A stretch of 64,000 nucleotides of DNA from Oscarella lobularis. Taxonomy: Eukaryota > Porifera > Homoscleromorpha > Homosclerophorida > Oscarellidae. Shown here piece after piece: positions 22,701 to 34,930 of the stretch. Location of the stretch: the NCBI RefSeq assembly GCF_947507565.1, contig NC_089191.1, positions 2,046,001-2,110,000 of the forward strand, written 5' to 3'. The notes beneath the pieces were generated by a model that ran no database searches, was not told the DNA's origin, and was given only the letters and a program-made list of their open reading frames with translations. Positions within the stretch are counted from its first letter, which is position 1; each line of letters starts with the position of its first letter. A program made the position numbers and the translations under genes.

Positions 22701-25700
22701 GTTGCAACAAGTGATCCAACGGCTGTGTGGGCTGCACCCGGTTTTTCGACTAGTACTGTAACTAGTTCTGTGTCCAGTGGGACGTTTGTTCCAGCAGCTA
22801 GTTTGGCATCCAGTATTTCAAGTTCCAGTATTCAAACAAGTGCATCGACAAGTGTGTTAGCGGCAACCAATGCTAAACCCAGTTCTTCAGCTAGTGTTCC
22901 AGCTAGTTTGGTGACAAGCTTGGGGTTTAGAACAGCAGTCAGTTTAGCACCCAATATTTCTACCGACTTGCTAACTAGTTCTCTAACAAGTTTCTCACCG
23001 GCAACCAGTAGAGCAACCAGTGTGACAACCAGTGTTTCAAGTTCCAGTATTTTAACTAGTGCTCCAATAAGTATGTCAGCGGAAGCCAGTGATATACTGA
23101 GTTCTTCTACTAGCGTGCTGACTAGTGTGGCAACGAGTGTGACGACTAAAATTGTTTCATCTATTGTTTTGACTGGTGCTCCAACATCTGTGTCTTCGAG
23201 TTTATTACCAAATTTAGTGAGTGTACTAACCAGTGTTTCAGCTAATGCAGCAACAAGTGGTTCAACGACTTTGTGGGCTCCACCCGGTTTCTCAACTAGT
23301 GCGGTAACTAGTTCAATATCGAGTGTGACGTTTTTTTCAACAACTGGTGTGGCATCCAGTGTATCAAGCTCCAGGGTTTTATCAAGCGATTCAACGGTGA
23401 TCAGTGCTACAGCCAGTTCTCTAAATAGTGTGCTAACTAGTTCTGTGACAAGCTTGGCGTTAAGTGCTGCAACAAGTTTGTCAACCAATGTTTTAACTCC
23501 TACCAGTATGTCAGCGACAACCAGTGCTACACCATCCAGTGTGCTAACAAGTTCGGCGACGATCTTGGCTTTCAGTGCAGCAACCAGTGTGGCAACAAGT
23601 GTGGCAACGCGTATGATTACCAGGAATACTGGCTCAACCAGCGTCCTGACGAGTGCCCCAACAGGTGCGTCAGCGAGTTTTTTAACTAGTTTTTCGTCCG
23701 GCACCGCAACCAGTTTGGCACCAAATGTTTCAACCGGCCTGATAACTAGTTCTCTAACAAGTGGGTCAAAGGAGACCAGTGCTTCACTCAGTTTTTCAAA
23801 TAGTGTGCTGACTGGTTCGGTGGCCAGCTTGAGATTTAGTACAGCAACCGTTGTGACAACCGGTGTTGCATCAAGCTTGCTAACTAGTTCTCAAACGATT
23901 GTGTCAGCGAGTTTTTTACCTGGTTCTGTGCCAACTACAGCAGAGAGTGTGGCATCCAGTGTTACAACTGATGCTGCCAGAAGTATGTCAACCGCTGTAA
24001 GGGCTACAAACGGTTTTTCAACTAGTGCGGTAACTAGATCGGTTTCCAGTTTGACGTTTGTTCCTACAACTACTGTGGCATCCCTTGCTTCAAGTTCGAG
24101 CGTTTCATCAAGTGCTTTAACAAGTTTGTCAACGGCAAGAAGTGGTACAACCAGTTCTCCATTTAGTGTTCTAACTAGTTCTATGACTAGCTTGCCGCTT
24201 AGTGCTGCAACAAGTTTGACAACCAATGTTTCATACAGCATACTAACTGGTGCTTCAACGAGTATGTCAACTGCAACCAGTGCTTCTCCCGGTTCTTCAA
24301 GTAGTGGTCTAACTAGTTTGGTGACGAGATTTTCGCTTAGTGCAGCAACCAGTTTGTCTACCAGTAACAAAACGAGTGTGATAACCACTTTGGCGACTAA
24401 ACCTGTTTCAACCAACGTGCAGACTAACGCTCTAACAAGTACGTCAACGAGACTTTTAACTAGTTGGGTGTCCGGTGCGGCAACCAGTATGGAAAGGAGT
24501 GTTTCAAATTCCGGTATTTTAACCAGTGTTTTAGCAAGTATGTCAACAGCAACGAGTGCTACACCCAGTTTCTCAACTAGTGTGCTGACTAGTTCGTTGG
24601 CCAGCTTGGGGTTTACAGCAGCTAACAGTTTGGCAACCAGTTTGACAACGAGTGCGATAACCAGTTTTGCGACAAAACCTGTTTCAACCATCGTGCTGAC
24701 TGGTGCTCCAACAAACACGTCAACGAAATTTTTGGCCAGTCCAACTACCAGTATCGACACAAGTGTTTCAAATTTCGTTATTTTAACCAGTACTTCAGCA
24801 AGTGTGTCAACAGCAACCAGTGCTACACACATTTTCTCAAATAGTCTGCTGACTAGTTCGGTGGCCAGCTTGTTGTTTCGTACTGAAACCACCAGTGTAG
24901 AACCCAGTGTGACAACAAACATGGGAACCAGTGTTGTGACTAAGCGTGTTTCAACCATTGTTCTGAGGAATTTACTAACTAGTTTCATGTCTAGTTTCGG
25001 GAACAGTGTGAAATCCAGTTTTTCAAGTTTCAATATGCCAACTAGTGCTTCAGATGTGTCAGCGGCTACCATTGCTGCACCCGGTTTTTCAACTACCGCG
25101 CTAACTAACTCTGTGACAAGCGTTGAGTCTAGAAAAGCAACCAGTTTGGCCACCAATGTTTCAAACAGCTTACTAAATCGCTCTCCGACAAGTGTATTAG
25201 TGGCAACCGTTGCTTCTAACAGTTCTCCAACTAGTGTTCTAACTAGTTCGGTGACAACCTCGGCGTTTGATACAAAAACCAGTTTGGCAACAAAGTTTTC
25301 ATCAAGCTTGCTAACTAATGCTCCAACAAGTGTGTCAACTGCAGCCATTGCTACTCCCAGTTTCTTAACTTGGTTTCCAACTAGTTCAGGGACCAGTCTG
25401 TCGTTTAGTTCGGCAATCAGTTTGGAAGAAATCGTTTCAGCCACCTTGCAATCCAATGCTACAAGTGTACTAACGGCAACACGTGCTGCACGTAGTTTCT
25501 CAACTGACGTGCTAACTAGTTTGGTGACCAACTTGGCGTTTGGTACAACATCCGGAGTGGCAAACAGGTTTTCAAGCAGAATTTTAACTAGTGCTTCAAC
25601 AATTGCGTCAACTGTAACTAGTGCTACACCCAGTTTTTCAACTAGTGTGCTAGTTCTTTCGTTGACCAGCTTCCCGTTCGTTACGGCAACCTCTTTGGCA

Positions 25701-28700
25701 AGCAATGTTTCAACCAGATTGACTACTGATTTAACAAGAATGTCAGCGGCAACCATTGCTGCTTCCGGTTTTTCGACTATTGATTTATCTAGTTCGGTGA
25801 CCAGGTTTGCATCCAGTGCCAAAACGGATGTGATAATTAGTGTAACGCCTGAAGTTATTTCCACTGGCGTGCTAAAGAGTGAGCTGACTAGCGAGGCAAC
25901 CAGTTTGATACCTAGTTTTTCAACTAGTGTAGTGTCCGATTTGACAACCAGTTCAGGAGCAACCAGCTCGGCTTTTCAAGCATCTACTCCATCGACAATT
26001 TCTTCTTTCTCCGTTATCCGTGCGACGCAGTTGATTTCAAAGTCCGAAGCAGAGACATCAAAACAGGCAGTTTCTTCAACACCGCCGTTCATGGTGTCAA
26101 CCTCAGAAACGTTGATTTCGTCCTTCCTTTCCGTGTCCTTGGCTTCCCAGTCTGACGCTACAGCCTCGGTGACGGCGAATCCTTCTCAAACGCTACTTCG
26201 ATCAGTTTCGTCTTCCACTTTCTTCGTCGCTTCAGCGTCAACGGCGTTATTGTCTATTGGGAGTTCAAAGCCGAGGAGGCGATCTACGACTTCGGCAACG
26301 GGTACGGCAAATTTCTCAGCAGGCGTGTCAGCAAGTTTGTCAACAAATTTAATAGCTAAAGGTTTTGTGTCCAGTACAGCTACCAGTGCGACAACCAGTA
26401 TTTCAACAAGTGTTCCAACGGCTAGCAGCGGTACAACCAGTTTATCTACTAGTATCCTATCAAGTTCGATATCAAGCCCCGCGTTTAGTACTGCAACCAG
26501 TTTAGTGATCCGGACTTTTGCCGCCAAAAGTGTTTCAATGAGCGTGCTAACTATTGCTCCAACAAGTGCGTCAGCTATTATGGAGACCAGTGTAATGCCT
26601 ACTTTATCAACTAGGGTAGTGACCAGCTTGGAAGCAAGTGCTGCAAGCATTGCGGCAACCCGCTCTGTTTTTCACAAGTTTACTCTATCGACGTCTTCTG
26701 TTGCCACCCCTACTGGTGTCAGCAGCAGTAGCAGACAGTTTTCTTCAACTTCGGCTGTAACGTTCACCTCCGTTGCAGCAACGACTGCCTCATTTCTTTC
26801 GTCAAGAAGCAGTCCTGCTGACGACCTGTCGTTTTATACGCCGTCCCTGTCCACCGTTTCGTCGCTCTCTACTTCAATGTTCGCAACACTGACGTCAGAG
26901 AAGACAGTTTCTTCAGCGCCGTCGTTTGCAGCATCAATTTCAGATCCGACGTCCTCGTCTTTTGTTTCCTTGGCTCTGCCTTCCGACACGACAGCCTTGT
27001 TGGCGACGACGGCGACTCCAAAATCACTGCTACTTCGATCGTTAGGTCCGACCTCCGCGCTTACATCAACAAACTTCTTGTCTTCGATTTTGAGCGCAAC
27101 GCCGAGGAGACAAAAGAGGACTTCGGCTTTCTTGTCTACTTCCACTTCTTCAACTTCCTTTTTTTCGAAAATGCTATACAAGCCGTCTTTGACGTCGATA
27201 ACAACTTCCGGCGTTTTCCCGACGACGTTTAGCTCGTTTCCGGCAATCCCATCGCCGTCGTTCTCGACTCGAACGCTTCTATCAGCTCAGATGACATCTC
27301 CTGCAACGTTGACATCCGTTTCCAAAACTTCCTCTCTCGCATCAGCAGCAGTGACGTCGTTTTACCTTTCTGAAACGAGTCCTAAGACGTCACTCGTGAC
27401 AACGTTTGATTCAACAAGCGTTTTCTCTAAGACAATCATTCCGCTTCCTTTCCTCCGCTCATTATCACCGACAGTGAGTGCCTCTCAAATCGCGGCGTCA
27501 TCAAAGTCACTTTCGACGTCATTGAGCAGCGTCATTTCCACGAAGGGCTTTTTTGACCTAAATAGAACGTCGCTGATCTCGTCGACGTTCATCTTGTTCT
27601 CTTCGTCTCCCAGCGTTTCCTTGAAGTCCGTTTCTAACGCAGCGGCGATGCCATCAATTTCGAATGTTACGTCGTCGGTGACGCCGACTAGTTCGAAGTT
27701 TTTCGTCTTTAGTTCTGCACTTCATAGCGTTTCGTCTTTTGTCTCGTTCGCATCGACTCCCCCAGCCGTCGGCAACGCTACGTCGTCGACATTTGTCGTG
27801 ACGACTTTTATGGATATGCTCTCGCCAACGTCAACGTTATCTGTTTCCAAATCCACTTTCCCAGTCCGGTTCACGAGTTCAAATGCGAATTTCTCCGCCT
27901 CGTCGACCCCTTTCGTCCAGTTGAACTTGACCTCTGTAGTCCCCACGTCGACTGCAGCCGTCGCGTCTCTAAATTCGACTTCCGTGTTTGCGACGAAAAC
28001 AGAAATTTCTGTATTGTCGGATTTTTCCTCTATTCGGGATGAATTTTTAACTACTTCTATCGTTGTCGTCTCATCAAACGCCACGTCGAATTATGCTGTC
28101 AATTCGACCGTTCTTGCGTCGTCGATTTCGCCTACACTTGCGTCGTTCATCGTCAACGCAACGACACCGACGCCGGTAGAGAATCTGACATCAGCACCGG
28201 CGATTTTGAATTTTACTAGCACAGGTATTCTGAGTCCAACACCGAATATATCGCCAGATCAATATTTTAATTTTACGGGCACGACGTTTGTGAGCTCTAC
28301 TCCAATTGTGAATTTTACTAGAGGAACTTTTGTCAGTGCAACGCTGAGTATTTCTTCAACTTCAATTTTGAATTTGAGCACGTCATTTTTCAGTCCGACG
28401 CCAGATATTTCTTCCGCTTCGTCAGTGAATTTTTCGACTCAAGCATTGACAGCTTCCAATTTGACGACCATGGCAATCTTCAGTCCGACACCAAACATTT
28501 CATCAACGTCAAATGTAAATATCACAAGCACTCCATTTCTAAGTCCAACGCGAAACGTTTCATCGACTTCTAACTCCGTTCCCTCTCCAACTCCTTCGCC
28601 GAGTGCGACGTCGATATTGACGTCTCTTCTCTCCTTGTTTCTGAGTCCCGTGCCGGAGCCGTCTCCAACGCCGCCGGCCAGTTTCAACTCGGCTCCCTTT

Positions 28701-31700
28701 CTTTTTAATCCAATTCAACGCGTTCTGACTGTACGCGTACGCCAGCCACTTTTCTATCAGATCCCCGGCAATACATTCTATGACGTCCAAGACGGCGATA
28801 CAAGAAGACTGACTCTGTCTCTTCTCACGCTTAACAACGTCGAACCGTCGCCGGAATTTTGGATTCAATTGACGGCGAAGCAGGAAATCGTCATCTTTCC
28901 GACGTTCGCCGATCTTGGTTCTAGCACTTTTCGTCTTATTGCGACCGACAGTCAAGGTGCCGTTGCTCGAACGACGGTCCAAGTTCTTGTGATGATGCCG
29001 ATCAACTCGTCATCGACAAATTTGATATCTCAATCCTTCAACGTCGACTTCTATGCCGTCCATGCAGACACGCAAATGAAACTTGAACTCTTACGCGGCG
29101 TGACGACGTTCACGAACGTCGATCCGAGTGTTATGCAAGTGCATTGGATATCCGCCGGCAGTTTGGTACTAACCTGGTTTATGACAAATATCACGCAAAG
29201 GGAGCACTGTTTGACCGTGATCAACGTCTACAACAGCATGCTAGCGGAAAAGAAAGTAAAACCTAATTTCGCTCTAGCACTTGAGAAATTCAAGCCTGAA
29301 TTCAAAACGAATCTCGGGCTAACGCTTACCGGTGTATGCAGCGAATTTTCTCCAACGCCAATGCCAGTATATAATCTGACATCAGTCCTGTCGATTTTGA
29401 GTTTTACTAGCACAGTGATCCCAAGTCCAAAATCGAATATATCGCCAGATCAATTTTCTAATTTTACGGGCACGATGTTTGTGAGCTCTACTCCAACTCT
29501 CAAATTTACTAGCGGAGCTTTTGTCAGTGCAGCGCTGTACGTTTCTTCAACGCCGCTTTCGAATTTTAGCACTTCATTTTTCAGTCCAACGCAAAAGATT
29601 TCTTCGGCTTCGGCTTTGAGAGTCAATTTTACGAGTCAAACATTGACAGCTTTTAATTTGACGACGACGGCAATTTTCAGTTCGACACCGAACATTACAT
29701 CAACGTCAGATGTAAGTAACACAAGCTCTCCGTTTGTAAGTCCAACGCCGAAAATTTCATCGACTTCTAACCCCGTACCCTCTTCGACTCCTTCGCAGAC
29801 TGCAACGTCGATTTTGTCGTCTCTTCTGTCCTTGTTTTTGAGTCCCGTGCCGGAGCCGTCTCCAACGCCGCCGGCTAGTTCGAATTCGGCTCCCTTTGTC
29901 TTGAATCCAATTCAACACGTTCTGAAGGTACGCGTACGCCAGCCACTTTTCTATCAGATCCCTGTCGACACGTTCTACGACGTCCAAGACGGCGATACGA
30001 GAAGATTGACGCTGTCTCTTCTCACGCTTAACAACGTCGAACCGTCGCCCGGATATTGGATTCAATTGACGGCGAAGCAGGAAATCGTCGTCTTTCCGAC
30101 GTTCGCCGATTTTGGTCATAGCGCGTTTCGTCTTATCGCGACCGACAGTCAAGGTGCCGTCGCTCGAACGACGGTCGAAGTCGATGTAATAATGCCAATC
30201 TCGTCATCGACGAATTTGATATCTCAGTCCTTCAACGTCGACTTCTATGCCGTCCATGCAGACACGCAGATGAAACTTGAACTCTTTCGCGGCGTGACGA
30301 CGTTCACGAACGTCGATCCGAGTGTTATGCAAGTGGATTGGATATCCCCCGGTAGCTTGGTATTAACCTGGTTTATGACTAATATCACGCAAAGAGAGCA
30401 CTGTTTGACTGTGCTGAACGTGTACAACAGCATGCTAGCGGAAAAGGAAGTAAAACCGAATTTCGCTCTAGCACTTAACAAATTCAAGCCAGAAATCAAA
30501 GCGAATCTCGGGCTAACGCTAACGGGTGTATGCAGCGAATTTTCTCCGACGCCGACGTCCTTTCCCAAAACGGCTCCTTTTGTCGTGAATCCAATTCAAC
30601 GAATAACGGCACGAGTACTTCAACCGCTATTCTATCAGATTCCCCACGACACGTTCTACGATGACCAAGACGGAAATACAAGAAACTTGACGCTGACTCT
30701 TCGCATTCTCGACAACGTCGAGCCAACGCCCGATTTTTGGGCTCAATTAACGGCAAAACAGGATATTGTTATTTTCCCAGCGTTGGCCGATATCGGTCTC
30801 ACCTCTTTTTTTCTTATCGCCCGGGACAGTCAAGGTGCCGTCGCTCGAACGACGTTCGAAGTTTTCGTTTTGCCGGCGATCAACTTGTCGTCGACGAATT
30901 TGATATCTCAGTCGTTCAACGTCGATTTCAACGACGTCAACGCGGACGTGCAGAGGATACTTCGACTCTTACGCGGCGTGACGACGTTCACGAACATCGA
31001 TCCGAGTGTTATGCAAGTAGAATCGATAGCCGCCGGTAGTTTGATTCTGTCCTGGTTCATGACGAATATCACGAAAAGAGAACATTGTCAGACTCTCTTC
31101 AACGTCTACAGGAGCATGCTCACGGAAACGGAAGTGCAGCCGAATTTTGCTCGAGAACTCGACGAATTCAAGCCAGAATTCAAAGCTAGTCTCGGGCTAA
31201 CGTTAAAGGGTGTATGCAACGGGTCGATCGTGGACGTCGCAACGACAGACGGACCCAGCGAAGAAGTCGTTCGAGACGCCGTATCCCCAAAGCAATCTCC
31301 TGTCAATTACGTCGTACCAGCTGTCGTAGCAGTCGTTTTATTACTTGTCGGTTTCACCGTATTTATTCTGTATCGAAGGCGTCGACGCGAGCATCTCGAC
31401 ATTGAATCATTGCCCGAGCGTCGCAAATACCTCGATGGGCAGACCGTCGTTTCGGACAAAAAAGCTGTCAAAAATGAGTTCGACAGAAAGCCGGCGCAAA
31501 TTTTTGAGAAGTCCGTTTTGTCGCCGCCGCCGATTGGTTTCGATGTCAGCGGGGCGCGAAAGCGTGTAAATAGCGGAGAGGAGGATGGATCTGAAATCAG
31601 TACGAGATCAGATGACGAAACTGCGAGATGGTCTTCGTCGCCTCATCGCCAGCCACCTCCGCCGCCGGTCATAGGGTCGTCGGGTAGAGAAACTAGTCTG

Positions 31701-31772
31701 GAAGCGAATCGACATGTGGCAGCGTATCAGCAGCCACCGTCTTTTTCGCTGTCGTTTGATTCGGAGGGGTGA
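19786..31772 (+). CDS. giant dystroglycan with three C-terminal cadherin-like/SEA-like modules
   Basis: Exons: about 19786-20016 and 20325-31772, phase 0. The in-frame start is unresolved: a signal-like LSFLLLLFSFSSVDG precedes the first domain, but the nearest ATG (19778) is one base out of frame. The first module is a dystroglycan-type cadherin fold (GKPFTYTVADDAF, then LPSWLAFD...FYGVP...GLHYIVVVS), followed by an S6-like segment and the furin-type site RLRR (20910-20921). A Ser/Thr-rich mucin region covers 20930-28680. Three modules then repeat: cadherin-like (FYQIP.(D/N)TFYD.QDG.TR) plus SEA-like/peptidase S72, each with a Gly-Ser in AGSLVL, PGSLVL or AGSLIL and the paired cysteines (EHC...GVC). 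The membrane span (31312-31374, VVPAVVAVVLLLVG) is very close to vertebrate dystroglycan, with a basic RRRRR stop. The roughly 130-residue tail holds QPPPPPV and ends PPSFSLSFDSEG without a PPxY. Role by family: links extracellular matrix to the cytoskeleton. Confidence 0.88.
20910..20924 (+). other. furin-type cleavage site before the mucin region of dystroglycan
   Basis: The codons read R-L-R-R|D. The site lies between the N-terminal globular domains and the mucin region, the position where vertebrate alpha-dystroglycan is cut by furin. Confidence 0.6.
28687..29350 (+). other. dystroglycan module A (cadherin-like + SEA-like S72)
   Basis: Cadherin-like part 28690-28995 and SEA-like part 29010-29350. 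The predicted self-cleavage Gly|Ser lies at 29159/29160. A copy of the Pro/Ser/Thr linker that precedes it (from about 28160) recurs before module B. Confidence 0.8.
29883..30545 (+). other. dystroglycan module B (cadherin-like + SEA-like S72)
   Basis: Very close to module A at nucleotide level, so a recent tandem duplication. Gly|Ser lies at 30353/30354. It is preceded by its own linker (29350-29880), homologous to the one before module A. Confidence 0.8.
30555..31225 (+). other. dystroglycan module C (cadherin-like + SEA-like S72)
   Basis: The most divergent of the three and next to the membrane span, so it holds the place of the single vertebrate module. Gly|Ser lies at 31037/31038. It follows module B with almost no linker. 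Confidence 0.8.
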
Positions 31773-33110
31773 TCTTTGCAATAATATTGGGGAGTGCACC
31801 CTTAGACGCAGCTGTTTTGCTGTTAGATCGTCCTTTAGCGTCATTTAGAAATGTTTGTTTCTGTTCTTTGAATGCGCTGCGCTGCAATAGGAATTGAGCC
31901 ATACTGTGGAAGGCAAACTGAGCTGCAGATTAGAGAGGGTACAGACCGATATTGCGTCGTTGCGTAACTAGAAAGCATAGTAAGAAATCAATACGCGTAC
32001 AGACACAACTGGGGTCAGAAGGTAAATTTTTCGGCTATTGGAGTTGTGGTACTGTACCATTTTTTTAATCATCAGGGCTGACTTTGATTCCAATTCTTTA
32101 ATTCTTACAATACTACTGTTCTTGTGGGCACACACAGTTTGAAGACATAGAGTGCAGTGTTTCACGTCCTAAAGTCTGTTGATGAGTTTTTCACTTTTCT
32201 ATTGTTTATACAGCCACTGCATGCTTTGCCATTGCATGATTTGATATAGCTTTAAATTGCATCAAATTAGCTAAACACATTTGCTTATGCTACTGTGCTA
32301 GTAGAGTCTCAAACAATTTGGGCGTTTTCAATCCGGGATCTTCTCAGCGTAGAAACATGCAGAGAACAAGCGATTCGTCTTTTTTCTGGCTTCTAACGTC
32401 GTAGCTAAGGAACCGACTTTGCTTGGCTTTAGTGTTACGACATTTCGGCACTTCTTTGTTGGGATACTCCGTTTAATTCGACGAGATCGCGAGAGGGAGT
32501 GTTCAAACGAGTCAGAGGGCCACTGCGGTGAGACTCTGCCAAACGACAGAGCTTCTAGAAGTACTTTACAAGATGCTTTGGACTCTATCTCAGGTAAATC
32601 GAGCGCCCCGGGTGGTTTGACAGAGTTTAGAGAGAAGGCCATGGCGTCTCTTAGGGAAAACGAAGGCCTTGACTTGTCTTTCTAAACAGAACCTTAACGC
32701 TATTAAAGCTATTGTACAAGTATCATGTGTCTGATTTTAGGTCAGTCCTAATTAAGGAGACGCTGAAGTTTCTATGCAATCGAAGTCTCAGAATATTGAT
32801 GTACAAAGAAAGTGAAACTACGTAATGAAATTGAAATATACGTCATTGTGGCTTCCTTTCGAGTTCAGGGACTTCATGGAGTCGAGCACGAAGTTGATTC
32901 ACTCTCAGCAACCGTTGTCGTCTTATGGAAGTGTCACGAGCCAAAACACTGAGGTATTGTACACTTTGGATCCAAGTACGATATGCCCTCCGGTTAGTTC
33001 GCGGTTGGAACTGCGTCACATCATGCACGGCCGTTTTACGTTTCCAGCCACGGGCTAGTACCACGGCGAGCCACGAGATAGAGCTTCTCCTGCAATCTGC
33101 CGTATACGTA
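31773..33110. other. intergenic, possible orphan exon at 32416-32594
   Basis: A frame from 'gctttag' to 'CTCAG|GTAAAT' (about 32416-32594) has good splice signals and reads LIRRDRERECSNESEGHCGE and LQDALDSIS. No homology is recognised. The rest shows no gene. Confidence 0.25.
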
Positions 33111-33111
33111 C

Positions 33112-33836
33112 AAACGGTTGGTTAGATGGCGTGACGGTTTCGATCGATTGATCGTTTCGAAAAGCTTATAGTTTGGTCACAAGCTAGATTTTTGAACGTA
33201 TTAGGCAAAGTTTTTAGAAGTACGTCTAATTACGATTGTATTAGCCTCTGGAATTGCGTCACAGGTTTATTTTGCCGGCTTAGTACAATATAGTGTCTGT
33301 AACTTCCCACTGTGTTAGCTTAAGCGGATAGGTATTAGAAGTATAGCACCGAATTAGGGCCTAAAAACTATTCCTTTGCTGAAAATTGGTTTGGCTTGTG
33401 CCGTGTTCTGTTTCCATATAGCATGATACCATCAAAAATAGTCTTACTTTATTAATAATGAGTGGCTCTTTTCTTCATGTAGGAAAAGCCTGATGCAAGT
33501 AACAATGTTTTCGAAGCAGCAGCCGTACTTGGCTATGGGCTTCTTCTGAGTCTGCACTTGTGGGGTCTCGTTCTGTGCGCCATGTCCTCAACGTGGTGCA
33601 TTGTGGCAAAAAAATCGTCAAGTACTAATTGCAACCTCGACGCCTTCCCTGTTTTCACTGATGCTCGCACATGGGATGTCGTCTATTTGGCCCTGTGCAT
33701 TGCAAACGCTTTACTCTGCCTACTATGGATAAGCAGCAAACGCGAATTTCAAGGATTGAAACATACTATGCAACGTCTTGTAACATCATTGGGCTTTTGG
33801 TCGCACGTATTTCTTCTTAGCATATCAGTAGGCTTT
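33112..33836 (+). repeat. segmental duplication, source copy
   Basis: 'acaaacggttggttag' to 'catatcagtaggcttt' matches 45389-46110 at high identity, covering the last intron and the first half of the membrane-protein exon. Confidence 0.85.
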
Positions 33837-34274
33837 GACGTTTTTGTCATAGCAAGCAGCCCCTCAGGATCCTACGCGGAATACGGCTACTCACTATGGA
33901 TATGCCAGAAGCTCTTGTATCATATCGTTCTCTTTTTACTTATATACTTTCGAGAGCCGCAGTTTCGACGTCTTGTCGTTGAAAAGTGGCTTTACAAGGC
34001 GACGTTGCTGTTGTTTGCAGCCGATCATCTTTTCGTTGTGTTCACTGATAGCTTGAAAGTTGTATACAAGCTCACGGCAAGTCCTCCCCACGGCGACGTT
34101 CGAGACACTATTGACATCTATTTTACGTCTTGCAACCTCATCTACAGAAAGATGGCATTTGATATTTTCTGGCAAAAATTTTTCCGCGGTGATATAAGCC
34201 TGTTTACCATTGTTGGCGAAAATCTGCCGTCGCCACCTACCGACGTGACAGTTCATGCAAAAACTCTCGCTTAG
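33482..34274 (+). CDS. multi-span membrane protein, terminal exon(s)
   Basis: The exon opens after 'cttcatgtag' at 33481 and reads EKPDASNNVFEAAAVLGYGL in phase 0, without an ATG, so upstream exons exist that I could not place. It codes for about 263 residues with five or six hydrophobic spans, including LHLWGLVLCAMSSTWCIV, WDVVYLALCIANALLCLLWI, FWSHVFLLSISVGFDVFVI and LLYHIVLFLLIYF, and ends in a hydrophilic tail. I do not recognise the family. Its first half, with about 370 bases of upstream DNA, is duplicated at 45389-46110. Confidence 0.6.
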
Positions 34275-34930
34275 ACACTTTGGCGTGGTGCTGACTTCTT
34301 TTCATAGAAGGATCATTTTTCCGTGAGTAACTGAAGACTTAATTCGCTTCAAATTGACGTTCTCCCCGCTAATGGAATTTTATTCGATAAACTAGGCCAA
34401 TTTCTATATATTTTTCTGTTTCGGAGAGTGTATTTGTTAATAAGTCATTCTCACTACAAAATCCCTACACGAGTTGACTTAGGCGAAACGTCCTGATGAG
34501 TCATTTCGACACTTGATTTGTCAACAAATCAACTAGGGCATTTCGATGTCTGGCGCTTGAACAATTCGTTCAGTTTTTGTATGCCGTCAAAAGTAAGGAA
34601 GCTGTTCATGCTGCAAATCCTTTGGTATATACGGGCGCCTCACTAAAAAATGCCCGTACATTGTAGGGTAAGCCGTTTTTTCGACAAAAAGAGCGAAAAG
34701 CCGTTTACCCTACAACATATGGGAATCTGTAGGATCTCGATGTTGTTTGTCAGTCACGAAAGCGAATAATTTTGCGCATAATTCAATGTAATTTTCTTAG
34801 AGATATTTTACACACCGACTTTTGAAGAACTAAACAAGCAGCTGCAGACACAAACACAGTACCAAGATTTTCAATCAAATGGATTCTACCAAATAACAAA
34901 GCAGCGTAAAATCTCCTCAGGAGAAGGATT
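34275..34930. repeat. degenerate copy of the kinase-flank block with a hairpin
   Basis: 34449-34540 resembles 60050-60120 ('cgtcctgatgagtcatttcg' is shared), and 34795-34925 is copy 2 of the conserved block, reading TFEELNKQLQTQTQYQDFQ. Between them 34660-34717 forms an imperfect inverted repeat (ttgtagggtaagccg / cgtttaccctacaa). A transposon begins directly after the block. Confidence 0.5.

Noticed and set aside
20927-26650. Several long minus-strand open frames (up to 657 codons) rich in Val, Leu and Thr
   Set aside because: They are the reverse complement of the Ser/Thr-rich mucin repeats of dystroglycan; the codon bias of the repeats removes stops on the other strand. No domain, start context or splice pattern.
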